A DNA stretch of 64,000 nt from Commensalibacter papalotli (ex Servin-Garciduenas et al. 2014) (GTDB taxonomy: Bacteria; Pseudomonadota; Alphaproteobacteria; Acetobacterales; Acetobacteraceae), in the NCBI RefSeq assembly GCF_000527695.1, contig NZ_ATSX01000001.1, positions 1,426,001-1,490,000 of the forward strand, written 5' to 3'. This document shows positions 1 to 8,791 of this stretch, one piece after another. The position numbers and the translations under genes are program-made. Under the pieces are notes generated by a model, which saw nothing but the letters and a program-made list of their open reading frames with translations, made no database searches and was not told the DNA's origin. Within the stretch, counting starts at the first letter, position 1; the number at the start of each line of letters is the position of its first letter.

Positions 1-135
1 TGTATGATGTTTTAATTTCTGTTGTGCAACAGAGGAAACTGACATTTCCTTTTCCTATTTTTAAAGTGAAGAAAAATCTTAGTCAGTTAAATTTAAGATG
101 TAAACCAATTTCCTTTTATTTTAATAGACCTAACA
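1..135. other. Intergenic start of window with inverted repeats
   Basis: No gene is seen here. Positions 18-33 form a short inverted repeat (TCTGTTG/CAACAGA), followed by AGGAAA (33-38) and TTTCCT (45-50) and then a pyrimidine-rich stretch on the + strand. This could be the terminator of a + strand gene lying before the window, but the stems are short. Confidence 0.3.
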
Positions 136-1035
136 TTAATTTCCCCCATTCTGCCACATAACTTGGCGTAACCATTGTTGCCTGGGATCTTTATGATTGC
201 GTTCATGCCACGCCATAATCTTGGTATATCCTTTTACTTCGATCGGGGGATCAATTAATATAATATTTTTGAAATTCTTAACAACCCGCTCTGGCGCCAC
301 AGCGATAAAATCGCTTTTTTCCAAAACACATGGCAATAATAAAAAACTGGTAACCGATAAAGCAACCTTTCGACTTAATCCTAATTGTTTTAATGCTTCA
401 TCCGTAACCCCGCAAAATTGTCCCCCATGATGAGAGACCAATACATGCTCATAAGCACAAAAATTTTCTAAACTTATTTTGCCCAAGCTTACCAAAGGAT
501 GATCTTTTCTCATAACACAAACATAACGCTCTTGATACAAAACACGTTGGTATAAAAAATCAGATATATTTTCTGGAGACGTTAAAAGCACATCCAACTC
601 TCCGCGCTCAAGCATTAACTGTACATCAAGTTGATGATAAGAAAGGAAAGCCACATTCACATGAGGCGCTTGTTGTTTTAAAGCCATAACAAAAGGAACT
701 CCTGTAACCAGCATATCATTATCATTGGCGGCAATATTAAACGTCATTTCCAGATCAACAGGATTAAACTGTGGTGGTTGCATTAACATATGAATATCTG
801 ATAAAATTTTCTTGATAGGCTCTGCCAAACTTAACGCACGATCCGTCGGCACCACTCCATGTGGCGCACGAATAAATAATGGATCCTTGAATTGCTCTCT
901 TAATCGGCCTAACATAATACTGACCGCAGGTTGTGTAAGAGATAATGTCCTGGCTGCACGTGTGACATTACGCTCATCCAGCAACGCGTTCATAACTTTA
1001 AGCAAATTAAAATCCAAAGAACTGATATTATCCAT
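136..1035 (-). CDS. LysR-family transcriptional regulator
   Basis: The 299-residue protein has the LysR layout. A winged helix-turn-helix occupies about residues 5-65 (VTRAARTLSLTQPAVS is the recognition helix region), followed by a periplasmic-binding-protein-like effector domain. Length is normal for the family. The ATG at 1035 is used because the sequence starts directly before the conserved DFNLLKVMNALL helix. It is divergent from the old-yellow-enzyme gene at 1129 with 93 bases between them, the usual arrangement for a LysR regulator and its target, so it probably controls that gene. The effector is unknown. The N-terminus resembles the NodD/LeuO/PnbR side of the family rather than CysB, but the ligand cannot be read from sequence. 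Confidence 0.93.
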   Translation of the reverse strand: MDNISSLDFNLLKVMNALLDERNVTRAARTLSLTQPAVSIMLGRLREQFKDPLFIRAPHGVVPTDRALSLAEPIKKILSDIHMLMQPPQFNPVDLEMTFNIAANDNDMLVTGVPFVMALKQQAPHVNVAFLSYHQLDVQLMLERGELDVLLTSPENISDFLYQRVLYQERYVCVMRKDHPLVSLGKISLENFCAYEHVLVSHHGGQFCGVTDEALKQLGLSRKVALSVTSFLLLPCVLEKSDFIAVAPERVVKNFKNIILIDPPIEVKGYTKIMAWHERNHKDPRQQWLRQVMWQNGGN

Positions 1036-1128
1036 TTTTATAATCTTTATATAAATTATTAATTATATTTATATCTAATTTATTCCTATGATGAAAACAA
1101 TCAATCATTCTTAGATAAAGAGATTCAA

Positions 1129-2214
1129 ATGACAAAATTATATAGTTTAAATACACCCTATCAAATCAAAGGGCTTTCTTTGAAAAACCGTGTTGTTATG
1201 CCTCCAATGTGCCAATATCAAGCTCAAAATGGTATTGTCAATCAATGGCACCACATTCATTATGCCTCTCGCGCAGTTGGAGGGGTTGGATTGATTATTG
1301 TTGAAATGACCAGCGTTGCTGAAAATGGAAGAATTTCCCCATATTGCCTGGGATTATGGAACGATGCACAACGTGATGCATTCAAACCTATTATTGATGC
1401 AGTGCATGCACAAGATGCAAAGATCGCTATTCAAATTGCACATTCTGGACGCAAAGCTTTGGGTGAAAAAAATGTCGTATCTTCCTCGCCTATAATTTAC
1501 GATGGCAGTGTCGATGCTGGTGAAGGAAAATGGGAATATAAAACCCCAAAAGAACTTACAAAATCTGAAATATTAGACCTTGTACAAGCATTCCAAAATA
1601 CTGCGAAACGCGCAATAGAGGCTGGGTTTGATGCCATTGAACTGCATGGGGCTCATGGATATTTAATTCACCAATTTCATTCTCCTAAAATGAATCTGCG
1701 TACAGATGAATATGGACAAGACAAATTTCTGTTTGGTAAGCAAATCATTAAAGCAGTTAAAGATATTATGCCTGCAGAGATGCCTTTAATCATTCGAATT
1801 TCTGCTCAAGAATTCAGTAAAAATGGGTATGATGTTACTTATGGTTGTAAAATCGCCAAAGAATATGTCGATGCTGGTATAGACGTGATACATGTGAGTG
1901 GCGGTGGAGATGGGCCACTTGATAACAATCATCGCCCCTCTTTTCATGCAGGTTATCAAGTGTATCTTGCCAAAGCAGTTAAACAAACGGTTAATGTTCC
2001 CGTTATTGCAGTTGGAAAACTAGAAGATCCTGAATTAGCAGATTATGTTCTAAATTCTGGTGATGCTGACCTGGTTGCTATTGGAAGAGGTTTATTAAAA
2101 GATCCTTATTGGGTTTTAAATACGCAATACAAGCATAACCCTCCGAATGAAGCCATTCAGTTTGTTCCAAAAGCTTATCAAACATCATTGTCTCTTGAAC
2201 TGAATAAGAAATAA
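1129..2214 (+). CDS. NADH:flavin oxidoreductase, old yellow enzyme family (YqjM/NamA-like)
   Basis: This 361-residue FMN-dependent ene-reductase spans one TIM barrel. The YqjM-type active-site Cys28 and Tyr30 are visible in MPPMCQY, the substrate-binding His pair lies in ELHGAHGYLIHQFHSP, and the phosphate-binding GRGLLKDP sits near the C-terminus. The family reduces activated C=C bonds of enals, enones, nitro compounds and maleimides with NAD(P)H in the cytoplasm and often responds to electrophile stress. A purine-rich stretch (AAAGAGA) precedes the ATG. It is transcribed away from the LysR gene at 136-1035, which is its likely regulator, and ends at a clear terminator. The physiological substrate is unknown. 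Confidence 0.95.
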   Translation: MTKLYSLNTPYQIKGLSLKNRVVMPPMCQYQAQNGIVNQWHHIHYASRAVGGVGLIIVEMTSVAENGRISPYCLGLWNDAQRDAFKPIIDAVHAQDAKIAIQIAHSGRKALGEKNVVSSSPIIYDGSVDAGEGKWEYKTPKELTKSEILDLVQAFQNTAKRAIEAGFDAIELHGAHGYLIHQFHSPKMNLRTDEYGQDKFLFGKQIIKAVKDIMPAEMPLIIRISAQEFSKNGYDVTYGCKIAKEYVDAGIDVIHVSGGGDGPLDNNHRPSFHAGYQVYLAKAVKQTVNVPVIAVGKLEDPELADYVLNSGDADLVAIGRGLLKDPYWVLNTQYKHNPPNEAIQFVPKAYQTSLSLELNKK

Positions 2215-2221
2215 AATTAAT

Positions 2222-2259
2222 AAGGCCTTAGTTAGTCACTATGGGCATAAGGCCTTTTT
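2222..2259 (+). terminator. Rho-independent terminator of the ene-reductase gene
   Basis: A 9-bp perfect stem AAGGCCTTA (2222-2230) pairs with TAAGGCCTT (2248-2256), with the T-run at 2255-2259, starting 8 bases after the stop codon. Confidence 0.85.
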
Positions 2260-2515
2260 ACAGTATAATAAAATTACAATATGAAGAATTAGTAACAACA
2301 AGCCAAATATACTAGTATATTTGGTAACCTGATCAACCGATTGCTTACAAAAACAAAGGCTAATATGTTATAAAAACACGTTTGTTTAAAAATCAATTTA
2401 TTTTGGTTTAATCAAAACGATGTCTAATATAAAACAGTTCATATTATTATAATTTACAAAAAAAAGTCCAACTTTGAAATTGAACTCTTTTTAACAGGTA
2501 ATATTTTAAAATTCA

Positions 2516-2959
2516 TTAAGAATTAAAAGAATATTCTCCTTCAACTTCTTCATCAACTGGAAAGATAAAATCATATCCCAGATTGAAGAGAAATGTATAA
2601 ACTAAATAGAACAATACAATAGTAATATCCATTAAAAAGGCTGAAATCAAACTGATTCCCAAATACCAAGCAACAATAGGAACAAGAGAGATCGTTAAGC
2701 CCGCTTCGAATAAAATCGCATGGAATACACGAATAACGATATTTTTTTGAGTTGTGCCGCGGAAGTAAAGTATCACTTTATCAAAAGATAAATTATAAAC
2801 AAAATTCCAAATTGTAGAAGCCAAAGATGAAGCAATTGCGACAACACTCATCTCGGTAATAGGTTGGTTAAACAATAATACACCAACGGGTATAAACAAA
2901 AACAATCCAATTATCTCATAAACAACCGCATGCCGAACTCTATCTCGGAAGGTACGCAT
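2516..2959 (-). CDS. PACE-family efflux protein (AceI-like), copy 1
   Basis: The 147-residue protein contains two tandem bacterial-transmembrane-pair units and about four membrane helices. It opens with MRTFRDRVRHAVVYE; the Glu at position 15 matches the proton-coupling glutamate known in AceI of Acinetobacter. Known members export chlorhexidine, acriflavine and short-chain diamines. It is a clear paralogue of the protein at 5161-5604 (same opening, same helix order). It stands alone, but 126 bases upstream of its start lies a 28-bp element shared with the second copy and its LysR gene, which suggests joint control. The acidic tail (DEEVEGEYS) is not shared with copy 2. Substrate is not predictable. 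Confidence 0.9.
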   Translation of the reverse strand: MRTFRDRVRHAVVYEIIGLFLFIPVGVLLFNQPITEMSVVAIASSLASTIWNFVYNLSFDKVILYFRGTTQKNIVIRVFHAILFEAGLTISLVPIVAWYLGISLISAFLMDITIVLFYLVYTFLFNLGYDFIFPVDEEVEGEYSFNS

Positions 2960-3658
2960 TTAAAAATACTCTTTTTTACATTATTAATTCTTACTTTTAA
3001 CTAATCTTTTTATAGATTATAGTTTTACATCATTTAGGTTTAATTTTTTTTCTTCTTTTTACTTTGTTATTACTTAACCTAACTATATCTGCTTTATTTT
3101 TAGAAGTAAATAACAACAGATAACTCATAGTGCTTCAAATTTGAAACATAAGAGAGAATTATAACATTCAAGCGAATGACAATATATTTAATAACATTTA
3201 GAGATTCATGAATTTATATAATGATTGATATTAAAAAAATGCCTTAAATTCAAATATTATAAAACTATAAAAGCATTTGTTATCGTGAAAATATTCATTT
3301 TTATTTTCAAAAAAAATCAATCCGCGGATTATATAAAATATATTAACAAATATATATAATTTATTTTAAAACGTTAAAAATAAATTATCATATAAAGATA
3401 ATACAAAGAAATTCGCTATTTTTAAAACTTATAATTTCTTTTAAAAACAGACAGTTATATATCTTATATCGTATTTAAACTACATTTTTTGATGTATAAA
3501 ATACTCTATAAGCATATTTCTTGAATTAAAAGTAATCACTTATTGTATTAATCAATTCCTTAAGATTAAGATCAATATATAATTTATTTTACCATAGATA
3601 AGACATTGCATTTTTAAATACAGAAACTTATCTGATTTTAAAAGATTGAATCACGATT
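2960..3658. other. AT-rich intergenic region
   Basis: About 700 bases without a convincing gene between the divergent PACE copy 1 and the sugar transporter. It is strongly AT-rich with many short A and T runs. The only structured item I could support is the operator-like element at 3085-3112, described separately. Promoters for both flanking genes must lie here. Confidence 0.6.
3085..3112. promoter_or_regulatory. Putative LysR operator, copy A
   Basis: A 28-bp stretch matches positions 5659-5686 at 26 of 28 bases. Its core GCTTTATTTTTAGA then (A/T)GTAAATA contains TTTA-N10-TAAA, the dyad geometry of LysR-type sites. It lies 126 bases upstream of PACE copy 1, while the other copy lies between PACE copy 2 and the LysR gene. 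Function as an operator is inference from position and conservation. Confidence 0.55.
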
Positions 3659-5014
3659 ATGGAAAAATCCAAGAACACCTCACAAAAATGGTCTATGATC
3701 ATTATTTTATCATCAATTACATCTGCCCTTGCTGGCTTTTTATTTGGATACGATACAGTAGTCATATCTGGAGCAGAATTAAAAATCCAAGCGCTTTGGA
3801 ATTTAAGCCCACAATTACATGGTTTCGTCACAGCATCAGCATTATATGGTACTGTTGTCGGAGCATTAATTGGTATTTGGCCAGCCAATCATTTTGGTCG
3901 AAAAATTACACTTTTGATTATTGCCCTTATTTATGTCGTATCTTCATTAGGTACAGCATTCGCACCAGAAGTATATTCGTTTGTTTTTATGCGTTTTCTT
4001 GGGGGGCTAGCTATTGGTGCATCAACTGTGGTTGCACCACTTTATATTGCTGAAATTTCTCCACCACAATATCGTGGACGTTTGGCTGGAATGTTTCAAT
4101 TAAACGTTGTTTTATCTATGGTTATCGCTTATATCGCCAATTCACTCATTGCTGGTATGGGGGAACATGATTGGCGTTGGATGCTTGGGATGGCTGCTAT
4201 CCCTTCAATAATTTACACAATTTGTTGTTTATTTATTCCTGAAAGCCCAAGATGGTTAATTAGCATTAAAAATAACACGACAGAAGCAACATCTGTATTA
4301 AAACGTTTTTATCCAACAGAAACACCCGAACAAATTGAGAATATTGTTGCAACTATCAAAAATGAAACACAATCAAAATTATCTAATGAAAAATTCTGGA
4401 GTTGGCGTTTACATCTTCCTATTTTCTTAGCAATCTTAATTGCACTTTTTAATCAAGCTTCTGGTATTAATGCAGTGCTTTACTTTGCACCACGAATTTT
4501 TGAACTTACAGGTCTGGGTGAAAAAGCTGCACTTCTACAATCGATCGGCGTTGGTGTGACATTCCTTATTTTTACAGCGGTTGGAGTGGCATTAATCGAT
4601 CGTTTAGGGAGGAAAACCCTGCTTTATATCGGTGGAGTTGGATATGTAATTTCACTTGCACTAATTGCTTGGGGATTTGCATATCAATATTACGTAATTA
4701 TCCCCCCTTGTATTTTCTTGTTTATCGCCTCTCATGCTATTGGACAAGGCACGGTTATCTGGGTTCTTATTTCAGAGATTTTCCCCAATCAATTTCGTGC
4801 TCAAGGACAAGCTGTAGGCAGCTTTACCCATTGGTTATGTGCCGCTGTTATTACGACTGTTTTCCCAAGCCTAGTAACGAATTTCTCTCCAAGTTATGTC
4901 TTTATGTTCTTCTGTTTCATGATGATAATACAACTCTTTTGGATCAAATATATGGTTGTTGAAACCAAAGGAATACCTTTGGAAGAAGTACAAAAGAAAC
5001 TCGGTATCATTTAA
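3659..5014 (+). CDS. Sugar porter, major facilitator superfamily
   Basis: The 451-residue protein has 12 predicted membrane helices and the sugar-porter signatures: GRKITLL after helix 2, ESPRWLI at the end of the first half, GRKTLLYIGG between helices 8 and 9, and a VETKGIPLEEV tail. Glucose/xylose/arabinose-type porters share these motifs. It differs from the xylose symporter at 37000-38436 in the N-terminus and central loop. It probably imports a hexose or pentose with protons across the inner membrane; the exact sugar is not predictable. No strong ribosome binding site is seen before the ATG at 3659. It lies alone between the two PACE genes and ends at a terminator. Confidence 0.92.
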   Translation: MEKSKNTSQKWSMIIILSSITSALAGFLFGYDTVVISGAELKIQALWNLSPQLHGFVTASALYGTVVGALIGIWPANHFGRKITLLIIALIYVVSSLGTAFAPEVYSFVFMRFLGGLAIGASTVVAPLYIAEISPPQYRGRLAGMFQLNVVLSMVIAYIANSLIAGMGEHDWRWMLGMAAIPSIIYTICCLFIPESPRWLISIKNNTTEATSVLKRFYPTETPEQIENIVATIKNETQSKLSNEKFWSWRLHLPIFLAILIALFNQASGINAVLYFAPRIFELTGLGEKAALLQSIGVGVTFLIFTAVGVALIDRLGRKTLLYIGGVGYVISLALIAWGFAYQYYVIIPPCIFLFIASHAIGQGTVIWVLISEIFPNQFRAQGQAVGSFTHWLCAAVITTVFPSLVTNFSPSYVFMFFCFMMIIQLFWIKYMVVETKGIPLEEVQKKLGII

Positions 5015-5042
5015 ATTATTTACTTTAGCAACTTTTATTATC

Positions 5043-5071
5043 AGGCACGAAATTTAATTCGTGCCTTTTTT
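5043..5071 (+). terminator. Rho-independent terminator of the sugar porter
   Basis: Stem AGGCACGAA (5043-5051) pairs with TTCGTGCCT (5058-5066), followed by six T. Confidence 0.88.
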
Positions 5072-5160
5072 CATTTCGTTCAATAGAGGGAGGATATACT
5101 GGGCTCAAGGCCCTTAAAACAGAAAGTATATTTTCTTAAATTTAAAAAATCATTATATTA

Positions 5161-5604
5161 TTATTTAGAAGCACTAGCTTGTATAATTTTTCTTTCTTTC
5201 ACTGGAAAAATAAAATCATAAGCAATATTGAAAAAGAATGCATAAACTAGATAAAAAATAACAATACCCATATCCATAATAAATGCATCAAGAAAACTAA
5301 TTTGCAAATACCATGCAATCCCTGGCAAAGTGACTAAGGTTAATCCTACTTCAAAAAGAATAGTATGTATTACTCTGATTTTTAGACTTTTTTTAACATA
5401 ACCACGTAAAAATATTAAAGTTTTATCAAATCCAAGATTATAAATAAAATTCCAAATCGTAGCTGCCACAGAGGAAAAGATACCAATAACCCCCATATCA
5501 GTAACAGAGTGATTAAACACCCATACAGAGCACGGAATGAAAAAAATCAAACCAACGACTTCAAACATTAGCGCGTGACGAACTCTGTCCCAAAAGGTAC
5601 GCAT
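5161..5604 (-). CDS. PACE-family efflux protein (AceI-like), copy 2
   Basis: This 147-residue integral membrane protein is paralogous to the one at 2516-2959. It opens with MRTFWDRVRHALMFE, again with Glu15, the residue essential for proton coupling in AceI, and has two transmembrane-pair units (FIPCSVWVFNHS, then WYLQISFLDAFIMD). Its start is 111 bases from the divergent LysR gene at 5715, the gene arrangement seen for AceI and its regulator AceR. Expression is therefore probably induced by that regulator in response to a toxic cation such as a polyamine or biocide. The tail is basic rather than acidic, unlike copy 1. Confidence 0.92.
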   Translation of the reverse strand: MRTFWDRVRHALMFEVVGLIFFIPCSVWVFNHSVTDMGVIGIFSSVAATIWNFIYNLGFDKTLIFLRGYVKKSLKIRVIHTILFEVGLTLVTLPGIAWYLQISFLDAFIMDMGIVIFYLVYAFFFNIAYDFIFPVKERKIIQASASK

Positions 5605-5658
5605 AACCTCTTTTTTTCCTTAATCTTGATGATATTATTTACATTTATAGAGATAACC

Positions 5659-5686
5659 ATATATGCTTTATTTTTAGATGTAAATA
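5659..5686. promoter_or_regulatory. Putative LysR operator, copy B
   Basis: Second copy of the 28-bp element of 3085-3112, with two mismatches. The core TTTATTTTTAGATGTAAA is a TTTA-N10-TAAA dyad. It sits 55 bases upstream of PACE copy 2 and 29 bases upstream of the LysR start, as expected for an autoregulatory divergent operator. Confidence 0.6.
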
Positions 5687-5714
5687 CACATGAAAAATTG
5701 CTGGCGGTTCATTT

Positions 5715-6596
5715 ATGAAACATATAAATTGGGATAACCTTAAAATATTAGTCATCGTAGCAAGGTCAAAGACCCTTAGACGCGCTGCACAAAAAACAGG
5801 AATTAGTCCCGCGACACTTGCTAGGCGTATTGATGATTTAGAACACGAGCTTGGTGTAAAACTGATTGAACGTGTTCAGGCAGGCTGTATCCCTACCCCA
5901 GCAGGCGAAGATATCATCAAATGGGCAAAGGAGATGGAAGAAATTTCCTTTGAAATTGAACGTGCTGTCGATCAACAAGATTTTCATGAGGTTGAAGGAA
6001 CGGTCAGAATTAATGCCGATGAATTAATATCTTATTTTTTAACATCTAGATTTGCAGAATTTCATAAATTATATCCTAATATTGAGATTGAAATCATTAC
6101 ATCTCACCGTGCATATAGCTTAACTCGATTGGAAGCTGACATCGGTATTCGAACTTTTCGACCAGAGCAAGGGGATCTGATTATCCAAAAAATCGGTACC
6201 TTATCTTATGGACTCTATTGTGGACAAAATTATTATAAAGAACATCAATCAATCATTGATAACCAAAATTGGAAAAAACTTGATTTTGTTGGTTTTGATG
6301 AAGTACGTTTACATTTTGAGACTGAAAAATGGCTGCGCTCATTACCAAATGCCCCGACGCCTTGGATGCGTTGCAGTTATGCCCTAGGAATCTTTGATGG
6401 GATTACTCATAATAATGGACTAGGCGTTTTAGATACTTTCGTCGGCACAGAAATTGCTGATCTTTTGCACCCTGTAATTCCACACATTCCTGAACTAGAC
6501 CAAGAAATCTGGATTTCTGTCCATAGTGGCCTCAGATCCAGCGCCAGAATTAAAGCAGTAAAAAAATATATCAGCGATCTATTTATTAAAAAGTAA
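5715..6596 (+). CDS. LysR-family regulator, probably of the PACE genes
   Basis: The 293-residue protein has an N-terminal winged helix-turn-helix (residues about 5-63, with RRAAQKTGISPATLARRIDDLE) and a substrate-binding domain. It is divergent from PACE copy 2 with the shared 28-bp element between them. In Acinetobacter the LysR protein AceR activates the adjacent aceI, so the same role is likely here and may extend to copy 1 about 2.7 kb away. The sequence around the helix-turn-helix and the WMRCSYALGIFDGI region differ from the LysR at 136-1035, so the two are not recent duplicates. Confidence 0.92.
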   Translation: MKHINWDNLKILVIVARSKTLRRAAQKTGISPATLARRIDDLEHELGVKLIERVQAGCIPTPAGEDIIKWAKEMEEISFEIERAVDQQDFHEVEGTVRINADELISYFLTSRFAEFHKLYPNIEIEIITSHRAYSLTRLEADIGIRTFRPEQGDLIIQKIGTLSYGLYCGQNYYKEHQSIIDNQNWKKLDFVGFDEVRLHFETEKWLRSLPNAPTPWMRCSYALGIFDGITHNNGLGVLDTFVGTEIADLLHPVIPHIPELDQEIWISVHSGLRSSARIKAVKKYISDLFIKK

Positions 6597-6684
6597 TTTT
6601 TTTCTATTACATAAAAATAGTCATAAACATATCAAATATATTTTAAATAAAAGTTAATATATTGTTCTAAATTTAGAGGTGATT

Positions 6685-7185
6685 ATGCCATTTCAAAAAC
6701 TAAATCCTGCATCAGAATTGTATGACAAGTATAAAAAAAACACTACTCAATATAAAGATGATCTTAGTAATCTAAGAGAAACTGTTGCTGCTATTATTAC
6801 CAAAAAACGTTTAGTATCCTATATGAACACGACAAAGTGGCTTAAACTTCAATCTGCAGTTCATCAACTATCTTTTCTTCCTGCCTATATTATAAAATCC
6901 ATTACTGATAAAGAGAACAACCAAAATATAATCAAAGGACTTGAAAGACTAAAAAAAGAAGCACCATGGTGGCTTGGCGATTGGTCCAATTTTTACGAAG
7001 AAGGCATGCCACCTCTTTTTAATATCGAATGGATCAAAGTGCGTCCACAGCTTTCCATATCGAAAGGCGCATTAATTCAACCTGAAATCATAGATGAATC
7101 AGACTCTTTCAGAGTAATACTAAATGACCATTATATACCACATGAAGAAGCAAATCATATATTTACAATTTACGGTTACAAATAA
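6685..7185 (+). CDS. Hypothetical protein
   Basis: I do not recognise this 166-residue protein. It is soluble, with mixed charge and no signal peptide or membrane helix. The stretch LERLKKEAPWWLGDWSNFYEEGMPPLF, rich in aromatic residues, is the most distinctive part. An AGAGG ribosome binding site at 6675-6679 favours the ATG at 6685 over the in-frame GTG at 6679, which overlaps that site. It follows the LysR gene by 88 AT-rich bases and faces the acetolactate decarboxylase gene. No function can be given. Confidence 0.75.
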   Translation: MPFQKLNPASELYDKYKKNTTQYKDDLSNLRETVAAIITKKRLVSYMNTTKWLKLQSAVHQLSFLPAYIIKSITDKENNQNIIKGLERLKKEAPWWLGDWSNFYEEGMPPLFNIEWIKVRPQLSISKGALIQPEIIDESDSFRVILNDHYIPHEEANHIFTIYGYK

Positions 7186-7248
7186 TTTTGATCTCCAATC
7201 AATACTTAATAACCTTATTCAACAACAAGAAAATCTTGAGCTCTTGGA

Positions 7249-7953
7249 TTATTTCTCTATCTTTTGAATCATATCGTCTAACAAACTTACATCTATTTTC
7301 AGATCTTTATAAGACTTACTGCTGGGATTTGTAACCTCAATCGTTTGTTTTTCTTCAAAAGCTAGTTGTGCTTGATTCATATAAAATTCCAACACATGAC
7401 CACTAATCTGATTACTTTCATCCAAGAAGTGAAAATGAAAACCTGGCACAGCAATACGACCAAAAATCTCGGGCGTCCAAAATCCAATTAATCTTCCTGC
7501 AATATATTGATGGGTATCTATTTTCTGTGATGCAGCAACCTCTTTTACATCTCTTACATGCCCTTCTGCTGAAGGATAAGGTCGCCTAAAAGTAACCTGT
7601 TCAAATACACCTTCTAAAGAAACTGCTAAAAAGATATTATCTGGCTGAGTAAAGCGTTTTAAATTTTCATAAATATTTTTATGGTGCACATGCTCAATCA
7701 AATATTCTTGCTCTGGCTTAAAATCAGTCAATTGAATAAAAGGCACTCTAGCTTCAAAATCTAATGTTTTCAATGTTTTTCCTGCTGTTCCTTCATAAGC
7801 CGTGCCATCAAATATCGTAAGCTCTCCATTCAAATCAGCGGAACAGCCCAACCCAAAATTACATCCACAACGTAATCTAGCAAAAGCTTGCTCACCTTGA
7901 ATATGCCCTGCCATTAAGGCACCTATTGTTGAAAATTGAACAATCTTGCTCAT
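7249..7953 (-). CDS. budA: Acetolactate decarboxylase
   Basis: The 234-residue protein is a full-length alpha-acetolactate decarboxylase (EC 4.1.1.5), converting 2-acetolactate to acetoin and CO2 in the cytoplasm. Family marks in order are FSTIGALMAGHIQG at the N-terminus, the LNGELTIFDGTAYEG hairpin, PFIQLTDF, and the zinc-binding GFHFHFLDES with GHVLEFYM near the C-terminus. An acetolactate synthase partner is not in this window, so acetolactate may come from the ilvBH enzyme or a synthase elsewhere. The gene starts directly after the stop of the upstream membrane-protein gene with no spacer, so the two are translationally adjacent. Acetoin formation is a neutral sink for pyruvate that limits acidification. 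Confidence 0.93.
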   Translation of the reverse strand: MSKIVQFSTIGALMAGHIQGEQAFARLRCGCNFGLGCSADLNGELTIFDGTAYEGTAGKTLKTLDFEARVPFIQLTDFKPEQEYLIEHVHHKNIYENLKRFTQPDNIFLAVSLEGVFEQVTFRRPYPSAEGHVRDVKEVAASQKIDTHQYIAGRLIGFWTPEIFGRIAVPGFHFHFLDESNQISGHVLEFYMNQAQLAFEEKQTIEVTNPSSKSYKDLKIDVSLLDDMIQKIEK

Positions 7954-8766
7954 TTATTCTTCCTTATTTTTCTGATTGTTATAAAAATTTTCTACTAATC
8001 TCATCCCAATAATCTTATCAGCAAATTCTTTGGCTGTCATAGGGGCAGAGGTATTTTCAGGTCGGTAAAGATATACTAACGCCCATAACAAAAAAGCAAC
8101 CCCAAAAATTATAGAAAATATTGTTCCTACTAAAAAATACACAATACCGATACTTGAAAAAAGGATATAAAAGAATATAAGGCTCCACGCGATTGGAAAA
8201 CTAAAATAATCATGCGCATCAAATGTATCATATGTTTCGCTTTTACTTAAACCCATTATAAAAGCAACTTTCTTTACCATTCTTTTGGCTTTATATCCAC
8301 GCACAGCATAATCCCCTTTATTCACAAATTTTTTAGGCGAAAATACCGTATGATGAAGGGGTAAATATTTTTTCAATACATCATAAATCTTTGTATAATA
8401 TTGCTCTTGATCTTGTTCTGAAAGCGCTCTAAATCTTTTCCACTGCGTTTGATAGATTTCTAAAATATTGATTAAAATATCTGCAAATTTCTTGATACTT
8501 AAGGGTTCAGGCTCATCAGTTTCAAAATAGTCCAAATACTCAAATCTTGAATATATAATTTCTTTTGGTAATGCAATTGCCTCACAAGCATCATAAACTA
8601 GTGCCGGAAAGAGCAAATCATCTACTCCATACTTCCCCTCATTTAACAAAATATCAGGCAGGCATTCTGATTTAGATTGAATATCTAAAAAGTTATAGCA
8701 CACTGCATATATTTTATATTGCAACATCTCACGTTGCTCTGATGTAAAACCGCTTAATTGATCCAT
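7954..8766 (-). CDS. Hypothetical membrane protein upstream of budA
   Basis: The 270-residue protein is not recognised. The first 190 residues look helical and soluble, with many Tyr, Asp and Glu. About residues 193-240 hold two membrane helices (SLIFFYILFSSIGIVYFLVG and IFSIIFGVAFLLWALVYLY), and a short charged tail ends in NNQKNKEE. Its stop codon abuts the budA start, and its start lies 25 bases after the stop of the next membrane protein, so all three genes may form an operon. There is no signal peptide. No function is assigned. Confidence 0.75.
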   Translation of the reverse strand: MDQLSGFTSEQREMLQYKIYAVCYNFLDIQSKSECLPDILLNEGKYGVDDLLFPALVYDACEAIALPKEIIYSRFEYLDYFETDEPEPLSIKKFADILINILEIYQTQWKRFRALSEQDQEQYYTKIYDVLKKYLPLHHTVFSPKKFVNKGDYAVRGYKAKRMVKKVAFIMGLSKSETYDTFDAHDYFSFPIAWSLIFFYILFSSIGIVYFLVGTIFSIIFGVAFLLWALVYLYRPENTSAPMTAKEFADKIIGMRLVENFYNNQKNKEE

Positions 8767-8791
8767 AAAATAATCCGTATAACTTCAAAAG

